The notes under the pieces are model-generated. The model was not told the DNA's origin, made no database searches, and worked only from the letters and a program-made list of their open reading frames with translations. Positions 52,503 to 61,480 of a stretch of 64,000 nt of DNA are shown here, piece after piece. Location of the stretch: the NCBI RefSeq assembly GCF_900100375.1, contig NZ_FNEZ01000001.1:798394-862393 (forward strand), read 5' to 3'. The stretch's first letter is position 1; each line of letters starts with the position of its first letter. This stretch comes from Flavobacterium noncentrifugens. GTDB lineage: Bacteria > Bacteroidota > Bacteroidia > Flavobacteriales > Flavobacteriaceae. Position numbers and translations under genes: made by a program.

Positions 52503-53660
52503 ATGGTGATTTCAAACAAACCACTCAGATTTATTTTAGCAGCTTTCGTAATGTGTTTGCCATTGCTGAATTTTGCAAATCCGACGGCTGATTCTACTGT
52601 TGTTGCCACTGAAACTGCGCAGCACGAAGCGGCAGCTGGCCATAAAGAAGGACACGCCGAGCCAACAGATCTTAAATCACAGATCAATGCGTTTAAAAAA
52701 CACCACGTTTTAGACGCGCATGATTTTACCCTTTTCTCAGACAATAGTACAGGATATCATTTTGGTTTTCCGCTTCCAGTAATTTTACTGGATAACGGAT
52801 TGCAGGTTTTTTCTTCATCCAAATTCAACCATGGGGAATCGGTTGCCGAATCAAACGGAAACTACTATAAAATTAATCACCACGACGGTAAAATCTACAA
52901 AACTGATGCAGCCGGAACGATTACTGAAGACGAAAAAACAGGTCACCCTACAAACGTTCGACCGATCGATTTTTCAATTACCAAAAACGTTTTTGTTATC
53001 CTGATCGTAGCCTTTTTAATCTTCTTATTATTTAAAGGATTGGCTTCGTCATACCAGAAAAACGGAAGCATTGCAAAAGGGCCGGGAAGAATTTTCGAAC
53101 CATTAGTATTGTATGTCCGCGATGAAATTGCGATCCCGAATATCGGAGAAAAACATTACAAAAAATACATGAGCTATTTGCTTACGATCTTTTTCTTTGT
53201 GTTGTTTCTTAATATTGTTGGATTAACGCCACTTGGAATCAACGTGACCGGAAATATCACGATCACTGCGGCATTGGCCATGCTGACATTTTTGATCACA
53301 AACCTTTCGGCGAATAAAAACTATTGGGGACACATTTTCTGGATGCCAGGCGTTCCAAAACCGATGCGAGTTATTTTAGCACCGATTGAATTGTTGGGTG
53401 TGTTCATCAAACCTTTTTCATTGATGATCCGATTGTTCGCGAATATTTTCGCAGGACATATCGTATTGATGAGTATCATCGGACTGATGTTTATTTTCAA
53501 AAGCTGGATCGGAAGTTCACTTTCATTCGGACTCGCATTTGTACTTTCGTTACTTGAAATTTTGGTAGCGTTTTTACAGGCATATATTTTCACGATGCTG
53601 TCGGCTTTGTATTTTGGGGCTGCTAACGAAGAGCACCACCACGAGGAGGCGCATCATTAA
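52503..53660 (+). CDS. atpB: ATP synthase F0 subunit a
   Basis: The 385-residue protein has an N-terminal signal-like segment (about 1-22, LRFILAAFVMCLPLLNFA) and an unusually long exported region (about 23-155) rich in H, K and D. The conserved membrane part starts about residue 160. The essential arginine of the proton path is visible in KPFSLMIRLFANIFAGHIVL, followed by helices with LSLLEILVAFLQAYIFTML. Long N-terminal extensions are common for subunit a in Bacteroidota. It ends with an EEHHHEEAHH histidine tail. It is followed by atpE, 30 bases on. Confidence 0.97.
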   Translation: MVISNKPLRFILAAFVMCLPLLNFANPTADSTVVATETAQHEAAAGHKEGHAEPTDLKSQINAFKKHHVLDAHDFTLFSDNSTGYHFGFPLPVILLDNGLQVFSSSKFNHGESVAESNGNYYKINHHDGKIYKTDAAGTITEDEKTGHPTNVRPIDFSITKNVFVILIVAFLIFLLFKGLASSYQKNGSIAKGPGRIFEPLVLYVRDEIAIPNIGEKHYKKYMSYLLTIFFFVLFLNIVGLTPLGINVTGNITITAALAMLTFLITNLSANKNYWGHIFWMPGVPKPMRVILAPIELLGVFIKPFSLMIRLFANIFAGHIVLMSIIGLMFIFKSWIGSSLSFGLAFVLSLLEILVAFLQAYIFTMLSALYFGAANEEHHHEEAHH

Positions 53661-53690
53661 TTTGAATGTTTAATTTTTAATTTATATATC

Positions 53691-53882
53691 ATGGAAGGTT
53701 TAAATTTCGTTGGAGCAGGATTGATCGTAATCGGAGCTGGTTTGGGAATTGGTAAAATCGGTGGTTCAGCAATGGACGCGATTGCACGTCAGCCAGAAGC
53801 TTCAGGAAAAATTCAAACAGCGATGCTAATTGCAGCAGCGCTTATTGAAGGAATCGGTTTCGCTGCTTTGTTCGCAGCATAA
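53691..53882 (+). CDS. atpE: ATP synthase F0 subunit c
   Basis: The 63-residue protein is two helices joined by the polar loop AIARQPEA (R-Q-P signature). The ion-binding glutamate is seen in helix 2 (ALIEGIGFAALF). The first helix has no glutamine at the place where sodium-binding c-subunits have one, so proton coupling is likely. The c-ring needs many copies per complex, and a strong hairpin follows the stop codon (53891-53925). Confidence 0.97.
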   Translation: MEGLNFVGAGLIVIGAGLGIGKIGGSAMDAIARQPEASGKIQTAMLIAAALIEGIGFAALFAA

Positions 53883-53890
53883 TTTTTAAG

Positions 53891-53925
53891 GGTAAAAGTT
53901 GCAACGGTTGGTTGTAACTTTTGCC
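53891..53925 (+). promoter_or_regulatory. Intercistronic hairpin between atpE and atpF
   Basis: GGTAAAAGTTGCAAC (53891-53905) pairs fully with GTTGTAACTTTTGCC (53911-53925) over 15 bp, with two G-T pairs, across a 5-base loop (GGTTG). It is followed by TTATTATC, a poor U-run. It can act as a partial terminator or as a 3' mRNA stabiliser for atpE. Confidence 0.85.
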
Positions 53926-53962
53926 TTATTATCAAAAAACGTTTTACATATTATATATAAAA

Positions 53963-54463
53963 ATGGAAAAATTAATTAATCAGTTTGAATTGGGCTTGTT
54001 TTTCTGGCAGATGTTGATCTTTGTCGGATTGATTTTATTGTTGAAGAAATTCGCATGGAAACCAATCCTTGACGCAGTAAATACTCGTGAAGAAGGAATC
54101 AGAAGCGCATTGCTTTCTGCAGAAAATGCAAGAAACGAAATGCAAAACCTGAAATCAGACAACGAAAAATTATTGGCTGAAGCCAGAGCAGAACGCGATT
54201 TGATGCTAAAAGAAGCGCGTGAAATGAAAGAGAAAATGGTTGCCGATTCTAAAGCGGAAGCTCAGGCAGAAGGCGCAAGAATGATCGAGCAGGCAAAAAC
54301 GGCTATCCAGTCTGAGAAAAATGCAGCGATGGCCGAATTGAAATCACAGGTTTCTTCACTGTCACTTGAAATCGCTGAAAAATTATTAAAAGACGAATTG
54401 TCTAACAAAGATTCCCAAATGAAATTGGTCGAAAAAATGTTGGGCGACGCTAAATTAAACTAA
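53963..54463 (+). CDS. atpF: ATP synthase F0 subunit b
   Basis: The 166-residue protein from the ATG at 53963 has one N-terminal membrane helix (about 9-28, LGLFFWQMLIFVGLILLLKKF) and a long charged coiled coil with ARNEMQNLKSDNEKLLAEARAERDL. The open frame reaches back to a TTG at 53921, but that start would lie in the right arm of the upstream hairpin and add a foreign N-terminus. It forms the peripheral stalk. A single b gene is present, with no b'. It is followed by atpH, one base after the stop. Confidence 0.95.
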   Translation: MEKLINQFELGLFFWQMLIFVGLILLLKKFAWKPILDAVNTREEGIRSALLSAENARNEMQNLKSDNEKLLAEARAERDLMLKEAREMKEKMVADSKAEAQAEGARMIEQAKTAIQSEKNAAMAELKSQVSSLSLEIAEKLLKDELSNKDSQMKLVEKMLGDAKLN

Positions 54464-54464
54464 G

Positions 54465-54998
54465 ATGGCAGGAACAAGAGCAGCAATCCGTTATGCAAAA
54501 GCAATCCTTGACACGGCACACGACAAAGGTGTTTCGACTGAAGTAAACAACGACATGTTGGTTATCGCTTCAACAATCAATGGAAATGCGGAACTAAGCA
54601 CTTTTATTGCAAACCCAACTACAAGAGTAGAAGTGAAGGAAAGTGCGCTTTCTGAAATTTTTGCCGATGTGAATCCGGTATCCAAAAGCCTTTTGCGCTT
54701 ATTGCTCGAAAACAAAAGATTTGAGATCCTGTCGGATATTGCGACAGAATACAGCAAATTGTTCGAGGAAATGAACGGCGTAGAAGTGGCGACAGTTACA
54801 ACTGCAGTGCCATTGGACGACGAAATGAAAGCGAAAGTGTTGTCAAAGATCCTGACGTTTTCAAACAAAAAAGTAAACATTGAAAACATTGTAGATCCAT
54901 CAATCATTGGCGGATTTATCCTAAGAATAGGCGACCAGCAGTACAACGCTTCTGTAGCCAACAGATTACAAGTATTAAAGAGAGAATTAAGTAACTAG
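54465..54998 (+). CDS. atpH: ATP synthase F1 subunit delta
   Basis: The 177-residue protein has the helical N-terminal domain (ATRAAIRYAKAILDTAHDKG-like start; residues 1-105) and a C-terminal domain with VATVTTAVPLDDEMKAKVLSKIL and IIGGFILRIGDQQYNASVANRLQVLKREL. It joins the F1 head to the peripheral stalk. The length is usual. Confidence 0.95.
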   Translation: MAGTRAAIRYAKAILDTAHDKGVSTEVNNDMLVIASTINGNAELSTFIANPTTRVEVKESALSEIFADVNPVSKSLLRLLLENKRFEILSDIATEYSKLFEEMNGVEVATVTTAVPLDDEMKAKVLSKILTFSNKKVNIENIVDPSIIGGFILRIGDQQYNASVANRLQVLKRELSN

Positions 54999-55019
54999 TT
55001 ATTTATAAATAAAATAATT

Positions 55020-56597
55020 ATGGCGGAAATTAAGCCTGCTGAAATTTCAGCAATATTAAAAAAGCAATTGTCAGGTTTTGAATCTGGTGCTACTTTGGAA
55101 GAAGTTGGAACAGTATTGAATGTTGGAGATGGTATCGCTCGTATTTACGGGTTATCAAATGTGCAGTATGGAGAGTTGGTTGAATTTGACAACGGACTTG
55201 AAGCTATCGTTCTGAACCTTGAAGAAGACAATGTTGGGGTGGTACTTTTAGGACCATCAACCGGAATCAAAGAAGGTTCAACAGCTAAAAGAACCCAGCG
55301 TATTGCTTCTTTAAAAGTGGGTGAGGAAATGGTAGGTCGTGTGGTAAACACACTTGGTTTCCCAATCGATGGAAAAGGGCCAATCGGCGGAACATTATAC
55401 GAAATGCCACTCGAAAGAAAAGCGCCTGGAGTAATCTTCCGTCAGCCAGTAACTGAACCATTGCAAACCGGTGTAAAAGCCGTAGATGCGATGATTCCTG
55501 TAGGTCGCGGGCAACGTGAGCTTGTAATTGGTGACCGTCAAACTGGTAAATCTACCGTTTGTTTGGATACCATTTTGAACCAAAAAGAATTTTACGATGC
55601 CGGACAACCGGTATTCTGTATATATGTTGCCATCGGGCAAAAAGCGTCGACTGTAGCAGGAATCGCTAAAATGTTGGAAGAAAAAGGCGCAATGGCTTAC
55701 ACGGTAATCGTTGCTGCTAACGCTTCTGATCCTGCTCCAATGCAGGTTTACGCACCATTGGCCGGAGCTGCAATTGGGGAATATTTCCGTGATTCAGGAC
55801 GTCCAGCACTGATCGTTTATGATGATTTGTCTAAACAAGCGGTTGCTTATCGTGAGGTGTCTCTTTTGTTAAGAAGACCACCGGGCCGTGAAGCTTATCC
55901 TGGAGACGTTTTCTACCTCCACAGCCGTTTATTAGAGCGTGCTTGTAAAGTGATCAACAATGATGAGATCGCAAAACAAATGAACGACTTGCCGGATTCT
56001 ATCAAAGGAATCGTAAAAGGAGGCGGATCTTTGACTGCGCTTCCAATCATTGAAACACAAGCGGGTGACGTTTCTGCATACATCCCAACAAACGTAATTT
56101 CGATTACAGACGGACAGATTTTCCTTGACGGAGATTTGTTCAACTCTGGAGTGCGTCCGGCGATCAACGTAGGTATTTCGGTATCACGTGTTGGAGGTAA
56201 CGCTCAGATTAAATCGATGAAAAAAGTAGCGGGAACATTAAAATTAGATCAAGCGCAATTCCGTGAATTGGAAGCGTTTGCTAAATTTGGTTCTGATTTG
56301 GATGCCGTAACGTTGAACGTAATCGAAAAAGGAAGAAGAAACGTAGAGATCCTGAAACAAGGTTTGAACGATCCTTATACTGTTGAAGATCAGGTTGCCA
56401 TCATTTATGCAGGTTCTAAAAACTTGCTTAGGGATGTTCCTGTAAACAAAGTAAAAGAATTCGAAAGAGATTTCCTGGAATTCCTGAACAACCAGCACAG
56501 AAGCACACTAGATGCTTTAAAAGCAGGAAAACTGACTGACGAAATTACAGATGTAATCGAGAAAGTAGCGAAAGAAGTTTCAGCAAAATATAACTAA
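55020..56597 (+). CDS. atpA: ATP synthase F1 subunit alpha
   Basis: The 525-residue protein is full length. It has the N-terminal beta barrel ([21 protein letters not shown]), the P-loop [14 protein letters not shown] near residue 170, and the alpha-subunit visiting sequence [25 protein letters not shown]. The C-terminus is helical. Alpha holds the non-catalytic nucleotide sites of the F1 hexamer. Its catalytic partner beta (atpD) is not in the operon, so alpha and beta must be made from separate loci. Confidence 0.98.
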   Translation: MAEIKPAEISAILKKQLSGFESGATLEEVGTVLNVGDGIARIYGLSNVQYGELVEFDNGLEAIVLNLEEDNVGVVLLGPSTGIKEGSTAKRTQRIASLKVGEEMVGRVVNTLGFPIDGKGPIGGTLYEMPLERKAPGVIFRQPVTEPLQTGVKAVDAMIPVGRGQRELVIGDRQTGKSTVCLDTILNQKEFYDAGQPVFCIYVAIGQKASTVAGIAKMLEEKGAMAYTVIVAANASDPAPMQVYAPLAGAAIGEYFRDSGRPALIVYDDLSKQAVAYREVSLLLRRPPGREAYPGDVFYLHSRLLERACKVINNDEIAKQMNDLPDSIKGIVKGGGSLTALPIIETQAGDVSAYIPTNVISITDGQIFLDGDLFNSGVRPAINVGISVSRVGGNAQIKSMKKVAGTLKLDQAQFRELEAFAKFGSDLDAVTLNVIEKGRRNVEILKQGLNDPYTVEDQVAIIYAGSKNLLRDVPVNKVKEFERDFLEFLNNQHRSTLDALKAGKLTDEITDVIEKVAKEVSAKYN

Positions 56598-56615
56598 AAA
56601 TAGTCGAACGTCTTA

Positions 56616-56674
56616 AAGTCAAAAGTGTAAAGTCCAATCAAACGATTCGACAAAACAAGAAACTTTTGACTTTG
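56616..56674. repeat. Inverted repeat between atpA and atpG
   Basis: AAAGTCAAAAGT (56616-56627) and ACTTTTGACTTT (56663-56674) are perfect 12-base arms around a 35-base loop. More AGTC/GACT units lie on both sides (to about 56696). The element fills the 104-base gap, unusual inside a tightly packed operon. Half of a similar unit follows the operon near 57634-57661. Confidence 0.8.
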
Positions 56675-56701
56675 CGGCTTGCGACTTTAGACTCATAAAA
56701 A

Positions 56702-57565
56702 ATGGCAAACTTAAAGGAAATCCGTAATAGAATTACTTCCGTTTCATCTACGATGCAAATCACATCGGCGATGAAAATGGTTTCTGCTGCAAAACTGAAA
56801 AAAGCACAAGATGCGATTACAGCGATGCGCCCTTATGCCGAAAAACTGACCGAATTGCTGCAAAATCTTTCTGCTACGCTTGACGGCGATATAGGTGGAG
56901 AATTCACAGCACAACGCGAAGTCAAAAGAGTTTTGGTCGTTGCAATCACTTCAAACAGAGGTTTGAGCGGCGCTTTCAACTCGAATATCGTAAAAGAAGC
57001 CAGAAGACTGACTGAGAAAGAATATGCCGGTAAAAAGGTAGATTTCATTACTGTTGGTAAAAAAGGAAACGATGCAATCAGTAAAGCAAATACGGTAATT
57101 GCCAACAACAATTCGGTTTTTGACAACCTGACTTTTGAAGCCGTTGGCGTGATCGCCGATGATTTGATCCAGTTGTTCATCGACGGAAAATACGACAAGA
57201 TCGTTTTGGTGTACAACCAATTTAAAAATGCGGCAACACAAATCGTTCAGGCAGAGCAATTTTTGCCATTGGCACCGATCGCTTCAGATAAGCCAGCAAG
57301 CAATGTTGATTACATTTTCGAGCCTTCAAAAGAAGAAATCGTGCTGACTTTGATCCCAAAAATGCTGAAGACACAATTGTACAAAGCAGTTCGCGATTCC
57401 TTTGCATCAGAGCACGGCGCGCGAATGACTGCGATGCACAAAGCAACAGACAACGCAACAGAACTTAGAAACCAATTGAAATTAACTTACAACAAAGCAC
57501 GTCAGGCGGCCATTACAAACGAAATCCTCGAGATCGTTGGTGGCGCAGAAGCTTTGAAAGGATAA
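56702..57565 (+). CDS. atpG: ATP synthase F1 subunit gamma
   Basis: The 287-residue protein has the N- and C-terminal coiled-coil helices of the rotor shaft: NLKEIRNRITSVSSTMQITSAMKMVSAAKLKKAQ at the start, and ARMTAMHKATDNATELRNQLKLTYNKARQAAIT at the end (each cited only as the family signature). The middle alpha/beta domain contains VAITSNRGLSGAFNSNIVKEA. It turns inside the alpha-beta ring. It is the last gene of the operon and is followed by a strong terminator. Confidence 0.97.
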   Translation: MANLKEIRNRITSVSSTMQITSAMKMVSAAKLKKAQDAITAMRPYAEKLTELLQNLSATLDGDIGGEFTAQREVKRVLVVAITSNRGLSGAFNSNIVKEARRLTEKEYAGKKVDFITVGKKGNDAISKANTVIANNNSVFDNLTFEAVGVIADDLIQLFIDGKYDKIVLVYNQFKNAATQIVQAEQFLPLAPIASDKPASNVDYIFEPSKEEIVLTLIPKMLKTQLYKAVRDSFASEHGARMTAMHKATDNATELRNQLKLTYNKARQAAITNEILEIVGGAEALKG

Positions 57566-57582
57566 TTAATATTCAGATAAAT

Positions 57583-57614
57583 AAAAAAGCGGTTCCTCAC
57601 GAACCGCTTTTTTT
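57583..57614. terminator. Terminator after the atp operon
   Basis: AAAAAAGCGGTTC (57583-57595) and GAACCGCTTTTTT (57601-57613) make a perfect 13-bp stem with loop CTCAC. The flanking A- and T-runs make it work in both directions, also serving the convergent peptidase gene. Confidence 0.95.
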
Positions 57615-57660
57615 ATGGCAATATTGTATTCGTTGGACTCTCGACGTTTTGGCTTTCGAC

Positions 57661-59745
57661 TCAATTATTCAAATGATACATTAGGAAGTTGTAAAACTCC
57701 GCATTTTCTTCCGTACGACTGTTGTAATTTGAAATCTTCCCATAATGCCCGGAATTGCTTAGTGTTTTCAGGAAAATCGGATTTTTCTGTGCAGCGCGGT
57801 TCTGCAATCTCGCCGCAAATTTATACGAATGGATCGGCGGGACACGGTCGTCATTTTCAGATGTAATGATCAACGTCACCGGATAATTCACATCATCTTT
57901 AATGTTGTGGTACGGTGAATAAGCCATCATTGCCTCAAATTCATCCTTTTTATCCGGGTCGCCATATTCGTCGTGATGGTATTTCCCGATCGTATAATCG
58001 TCAAATTTAATCATGTCATAAACGCCCACTTTCGGGATCGCGACCTTAAACAAATCCGGGCGCTGCGTCATTGCAACACCAACGAGCAAACCGCCTTGCG
58101 AAGCACCGGTAATGGCCAGTTTTTGAGGTGAAGTATACTTTTCTTTGATTAGGAATTCGGCAGCATCAATAAAATCGTTAAACGTATTCATTTTTTTCAA
58201 GCCTCGTCCATCTTTATGCCAGGCCGGTCCTTTTTCGCCGCCACCGCGGATTTCGGCATACGCAAATACGCCGCCTTTTCCAAGAAAATACAACAATCCG
58301 GTGTCATATTTCGGGCCGCTGACTACGCCAAAACCACCGTATGCTTTAAGCAAGGTCGGGTTGTTTCCGTCGAGCACAATCCCTTTTTTATGAACGATCG
58401 TGATTGGAATGTCTTTGCCGTCACGGCTTTTATACGTAATGGTTTTGGTTTCAAAATAATCGAGCGGAAAAATCGTCGGTTTCGGTCTTGAATATTCACT
58501 GTAAAATGCTTTTACAATACCAGTTTCCAGATTCAGTTTAAAGTTGTGGAATGATAATGTGTACGAATAAAAACTCACAAATAAATCATTGGTTGTGCTG
58601 TCAAAAAACCGGATGTTAAAATCCATGCCGTCCGGAGCATCAAATTTTCGGATGAATTGCCCCTCGCGGTTGTAAACATTGATGTAATTTTTGCTGACAG
58701 TTTTATATTTGCAGACAATGTAATTCTCATAAAAATCGGCATCCACAAGCAAATTGTTGTAATACTGCGGAATCAGGATCGTTTCGTCACTTCGGTTCTT
58801 AATATTGAATGACCGCACATCGCCCCAGCCAAATTCCTTCGAAGAAAAATAAATCCGGTCTTTCGAATAATGCAGCATTTTAAAATCGGCATCATCTTTT
58901 TCCAGGAATTTCTCTAAATAGAAATTCTCTGTGTCAATGTTGGTATAATAATATGTTTTGAACGTTTCTTCTTTATTGGTTTCAACAATAAAAAGCTTGT
59001 TCCCGCTTGTGAAAAAACGAATGTAACTTTCATTTTTCGTTCCGTCAAAAACCAATTCGTCTTCCGATTGGAGTTTGCCTATGCGATGATAATATACTTG
59101 GTAAGTCGAATCGCGCGCAAAGACTTCAACATTCGAATTTTTCTTGTAAAAAACGCCGCGATCGCCATTCCACGCCACATTTGAAAATTTAATGTTCGTC
59201 AGTACGTCGTCAAGATTTTTAGCCTTTTCGATATCACAAAACCTGATTTCCTCTCTGTCGCTTCCGTCCATACTAATCTGGTAAGCCGTATATTTTGAGT
59301 TTCGGGAAGGATAATTCCCCGAGATAACCGCATTTTCATTCTTGTAAATTTTATACGGATTCACCAATTCCACAGGCTTGTCAATCAGGCTTTTTGCATA
59401 ATATAAAGACGACGGAAGTGCTTTATCGAGGCGAAAATTCATATAAAAATATTTCCCTTTTTTTATCGGAAGCGAATTTGACGACAAATAATCATATTCT
59501 TTAATCTTCCCTTCAGATGAAAATTCTTTCCTGTCAATCTCGAGTTCCGCATCGGTAAGCTCGTTTTCCTTCGCCACCCAATTGCGCACTTCATCCGACT
59601 TGTAATTCTCGAGCCATGCATAATCATCGGCATAAGAATTTCCGTGTTTGGTAATTTTATGTGGAACCGACTTCGATTTAAAAACCGGCTGCCCGAAGGA
59701 TTTGCAAAAACCAAAAACCAATAAAAGCAACAGGATTTTTTTCAT
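57661..59745 (-). CDS. Exported prolyl oligopeptidase family protease (S9)
   Basis: The 694-residue protein has a signal peptide (LLLLLVFGFCKSFG, cut near residue 18). A seven-bladed propeller region follows (about 70-420), preceded by DYAWLENYKSDEVRNWV, the usual POP start. The C-terminal hydrolase domain has the nucleophile in TGASQGGLLVGVAMTQRP, the acid in SENDDRVPPIHS and the histidine in SNSGHYGK, so the triad is complete. S9 enzymes cut short peptides, often after proline. The length fits prolyl endopeptidase. It is a single gene with a minus-strand -7 box at 59763-59770. Confidence 0.93.
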   Translation of the reverse strand: MKKILLLLLVFGFCKSFGQPVFKSKSVPHKITKHGNSYADDYAWLENYKSDEVRNWVAKENELTDAELEIDRKEFSSEGKIKEYDYLSSNSLPIKKGKYFYMNFRLDKALPSSLYYAKSLIDKPVELVNPYKIYKNENAVISGNYPSRNSKYTAYQISMDGSDREEIRFCDIEKAKNLDDVLTNIKFSNVAWNGDRGVFYKKNSNVEVFARDSTYQVYYHRIGKLQSEDELVFDGTKNESYIRFFTSGNKLFIVETNKEETFKTYYYTNIDTENFYLEKFLEKDDADFKMLHYSKDRIYFSSKEFGWGDVRSFNIKNRSDETILIPQYYNNLLVDADFYENYIVCKYKTVSKNYINVYNREGQFIRKFDAPDGMDFNIRFFDSTTNDLFVSFYSYTLSFHNFKLNLETGIVKAFYSEYSRPKPTIFPLDYFETKTITYKSRDGKDIPITIVHKKGIVLDGNNPTLLKAYGGFGVVSGPKYDTGLLYFLGKGGVFAYAEIRGGGEKGPAWHKDGRGLKKMNTFNDFIDAAEFLIKEKYTSPQKLAITGASQGGLLVGVAMTQRPDLFKVAIPKVGVYDMIKFDDYTIGKYHHDEYGDPDKKDEFEAMMAYSPYHNIKDDVNYPVTLIITSENDDRVPPIHSYKFAARLQNRAAQKNPIFLKTLSNSGHYGKISNYNSRTEENAEFYNFLMYHLNN

Positions 59746-59762
59746 GGGGAATGTTTGTCCGA

Positions 59763-59770
59763 CAAATATA
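59763..59770 (-). promoter_or_regulatory. -7 box, prolyl oligopeptidase gene
   Basis: CAAATATA reads TATATTTG on the minus strand, 17 bases before the ATG. Confidence 0.55.
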
Positions 59771-59857
59771 GACGAAAGCGTTAAAAATCAGTATAAACAT
59801 TTCAGTTTCGGGCGGTTTTTTATTTGTGCTTTTCCGGCTTAAACCCAAAGAAATACT

Positions 59858-59865
59858 TATTTTTG
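59858..59865 (+). promoter_or_regulatory. -7 box, second flippase gene
   Basis: TATTTTTG matches TAnnTTTG, 25 bases before the TTG start at 59891. Confidence 0.55.
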
Positions 59866-59890
59866 CGGGTACTTAAATCAAAATCAGACT

Positions 59891-61360
59891 TTGGGTTTAT
59901 ATAAAAAGCTTTTTCAGCAAACCGCCATTTACGGACTCGCAACGGTGATTCCGCGCATGATGAGTTTTTTCCTCGTGCCACTTTACACCGGATTGCTGCC
60001 TAAAGAAGAATATGGAAAGATCACCGTGATTTTTTCGTACATGATTTTCTTCAATGTCGTTCTCGCTTACGGCATGGAAACCGCTTTTTTCCGGTTTTAC
60101 AACAAAGAATCCGACAAGAAAAACGTTATTGAAACCGCGATGATTTCCATTTTCTGGACGTCATTGGCTTTTCTCGGGATCGGATTGTTGTTTAGGAATA
60201 CACTTGCGGAATTTTCCGGAATCAACGTGCAATATGTCACCTATACGATTTGGATTTTAGTACTCGACGCGCTCGTGATCATCCCGTTTTCAAAGCTTCG
60301 CGCCAACCAGCGGCCGTTTTATTATGCGATTGTCAAAATCGGAAACGTTGCCATAAACCTGATCCTGAACATTTTTTTTCTGATCATTTTACCCAAACTC
60401 GCCACGCCAAACCCAAATGATTTTTTCAGTTTAATGTATTTCGAAAACTTCCAGATCGGATACATTTTCATCTCACTGATCATTTCGAGTTTCGCCACTT
60501 TCGTCGTGCTTTCACCCGATTATCTTAAAGTAAAATGGCATTTTGATTCCGAACTCTGGAAACGCATGATGCAATACGGACTGCCGATTCTCATCGCCGG
60601 ACTCGCATTTGCCATCAACGACCAGTTCGACAAAATCCTGCTCGGGAAATTATTGCCCGCAAACATCGCCGACGCAGAAGTGGGCGTGTATTCTGCCTGC
60701 TACAAGCTTGGATTGTTCATGGTTTTGTACCGAACAGCTTATACGCTCGGCATCGAACCGTTCTTTTTCAGCCACGCCGACAAAGAAAACGCCAAGCAAA
60801 CCTACGCGACCGTTACTAAATATTTCGTGATTTTCGGTTCCTTGATCATGCTCGCCGTCATCGTTTTCGCCGATTTATTCAAGCAGCTTATGATTCGCGA
60901 TTCGTCATATTGGGTTGCTATGAAAGTCGTTCCACTAATCATTCTCGCAAATTTTTTCCTCGGGATTTACACGAATTTGTCCGTTTGGTACAAGCTCATC
61001 GATAAAACACACATCGGTGCTTACATTTCCATTATCGGCGCGATTGTAACCTTGGTCTTAAATTTTTTACTGATCCCAACAATGAGTTATTACGGTTCGG
61101 CCATTGCCACCATCGCCGCTTACGGCAGCATGATGCTGATTTCCTACCTACTCGGAAATAAATATTACCCCATTCCATACGACATGAAAAAAATCGGCGG
61201 CTATCTCGGACTTTCGATCGCATTTTCAGTCGTTTCATTCTATTATTTCAGGGAAAATTACTACGTCGGCCTCGGGCTGCTGCTCGTATTCATGTATTTC
61301 ATTTACCACAACGAAAAAGAAACCTTAAACCGAATTTTAAAACGAAACGAACACAAATAA
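59891..61360 (+). CDS. MOP-superfamily oligosaccharide flippase
   Basis: The 489-residue protein has about 14 membrane helices, with IPRMMSFFLVPLYTGLLPKEEYGKITVIFS at the start (motif of the Wzx/PST branch; cited in part). The start is TTG, giving MGLYKKLFQQTAIYGLATV; no ATG is near. The protein is outside the polysaccharide locus and heads a group with dut, a nucleotidyltransferase and a TPR gene. It may flip a different lipid-linked sugar. It has little likeness to the flippase at 29083 beyond the family pattern. Confidence 0.84.
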   Translation: MGLYKKLFQQTAIYGLATVIPRMMSFFLVPLYTGLLPKEEYGKITVIFSYMIFFNVVLAYGMETAFFRFYNKESDKKNVIETAMISIFWTSLAFLGIGLLFRNTLAEFSGINVQYVTYTIWILVLDALVIIPFSKLRANQRPFYYAIVKIGNVAINLILNIFFLIILPKLATPNPNDFFSLMYFENFQIGYIFISLIISSFATFVVLSPDYLKVKWHFDSELWKRMMQYGLPILIAGLAFAINDQFDKILLGKLLPANIADAEVGVYSACYKLGLFMVLYRTAYTLGIEPFFFSHADKENAKQTYATVTKYFVIFGSLIMLAVIVFADLFKQLMIRDSSYWVAMKVVPLIILANFFLGIYTNLSVWYKLIDKTHIGAYISIIGAIVTLVLNFLLIPTMSYYGSAIATIAAYGSMMLISYLLGNKYYPIPYDMKKIGGYLGLSIAFSVVSFYYFRENYYVGLGLLLVFMYFIYHNEKETLNRILKRNEHK

Positions 61361-61381
61361 AATTTTTTTCAGGAGCTATTT

Positions 61382-61444
61382 CCTGCTATCCGCTGCAATC
61401 TTTTTTCGGTAAAAACCTCAAAAAGGATTTCCGCTGCTATCAGG
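61382..61444. repeat. Imperfect inverted repeat upstream of dut
   Basis: The arms at 61382-61406 and 61420-61444 agree at 19 of 25 positions with a 13-base loop, and contain CCGCTGC in both directions. A related half-element is at 7223-7237. It lies in the 120-base gap between the flippase and dut. Confidence 0.6.
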
Positions 61445-61480
61445 GCTAAGCCAATTCCGGAACATTCCAACACACAAAAT

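Noticed and set aside
53921..53962. Upstream TTG start for atpF
   Set aside because: It falls in the right arm of the atpE-atpF hairpin and adds residues not seen in b subunits.
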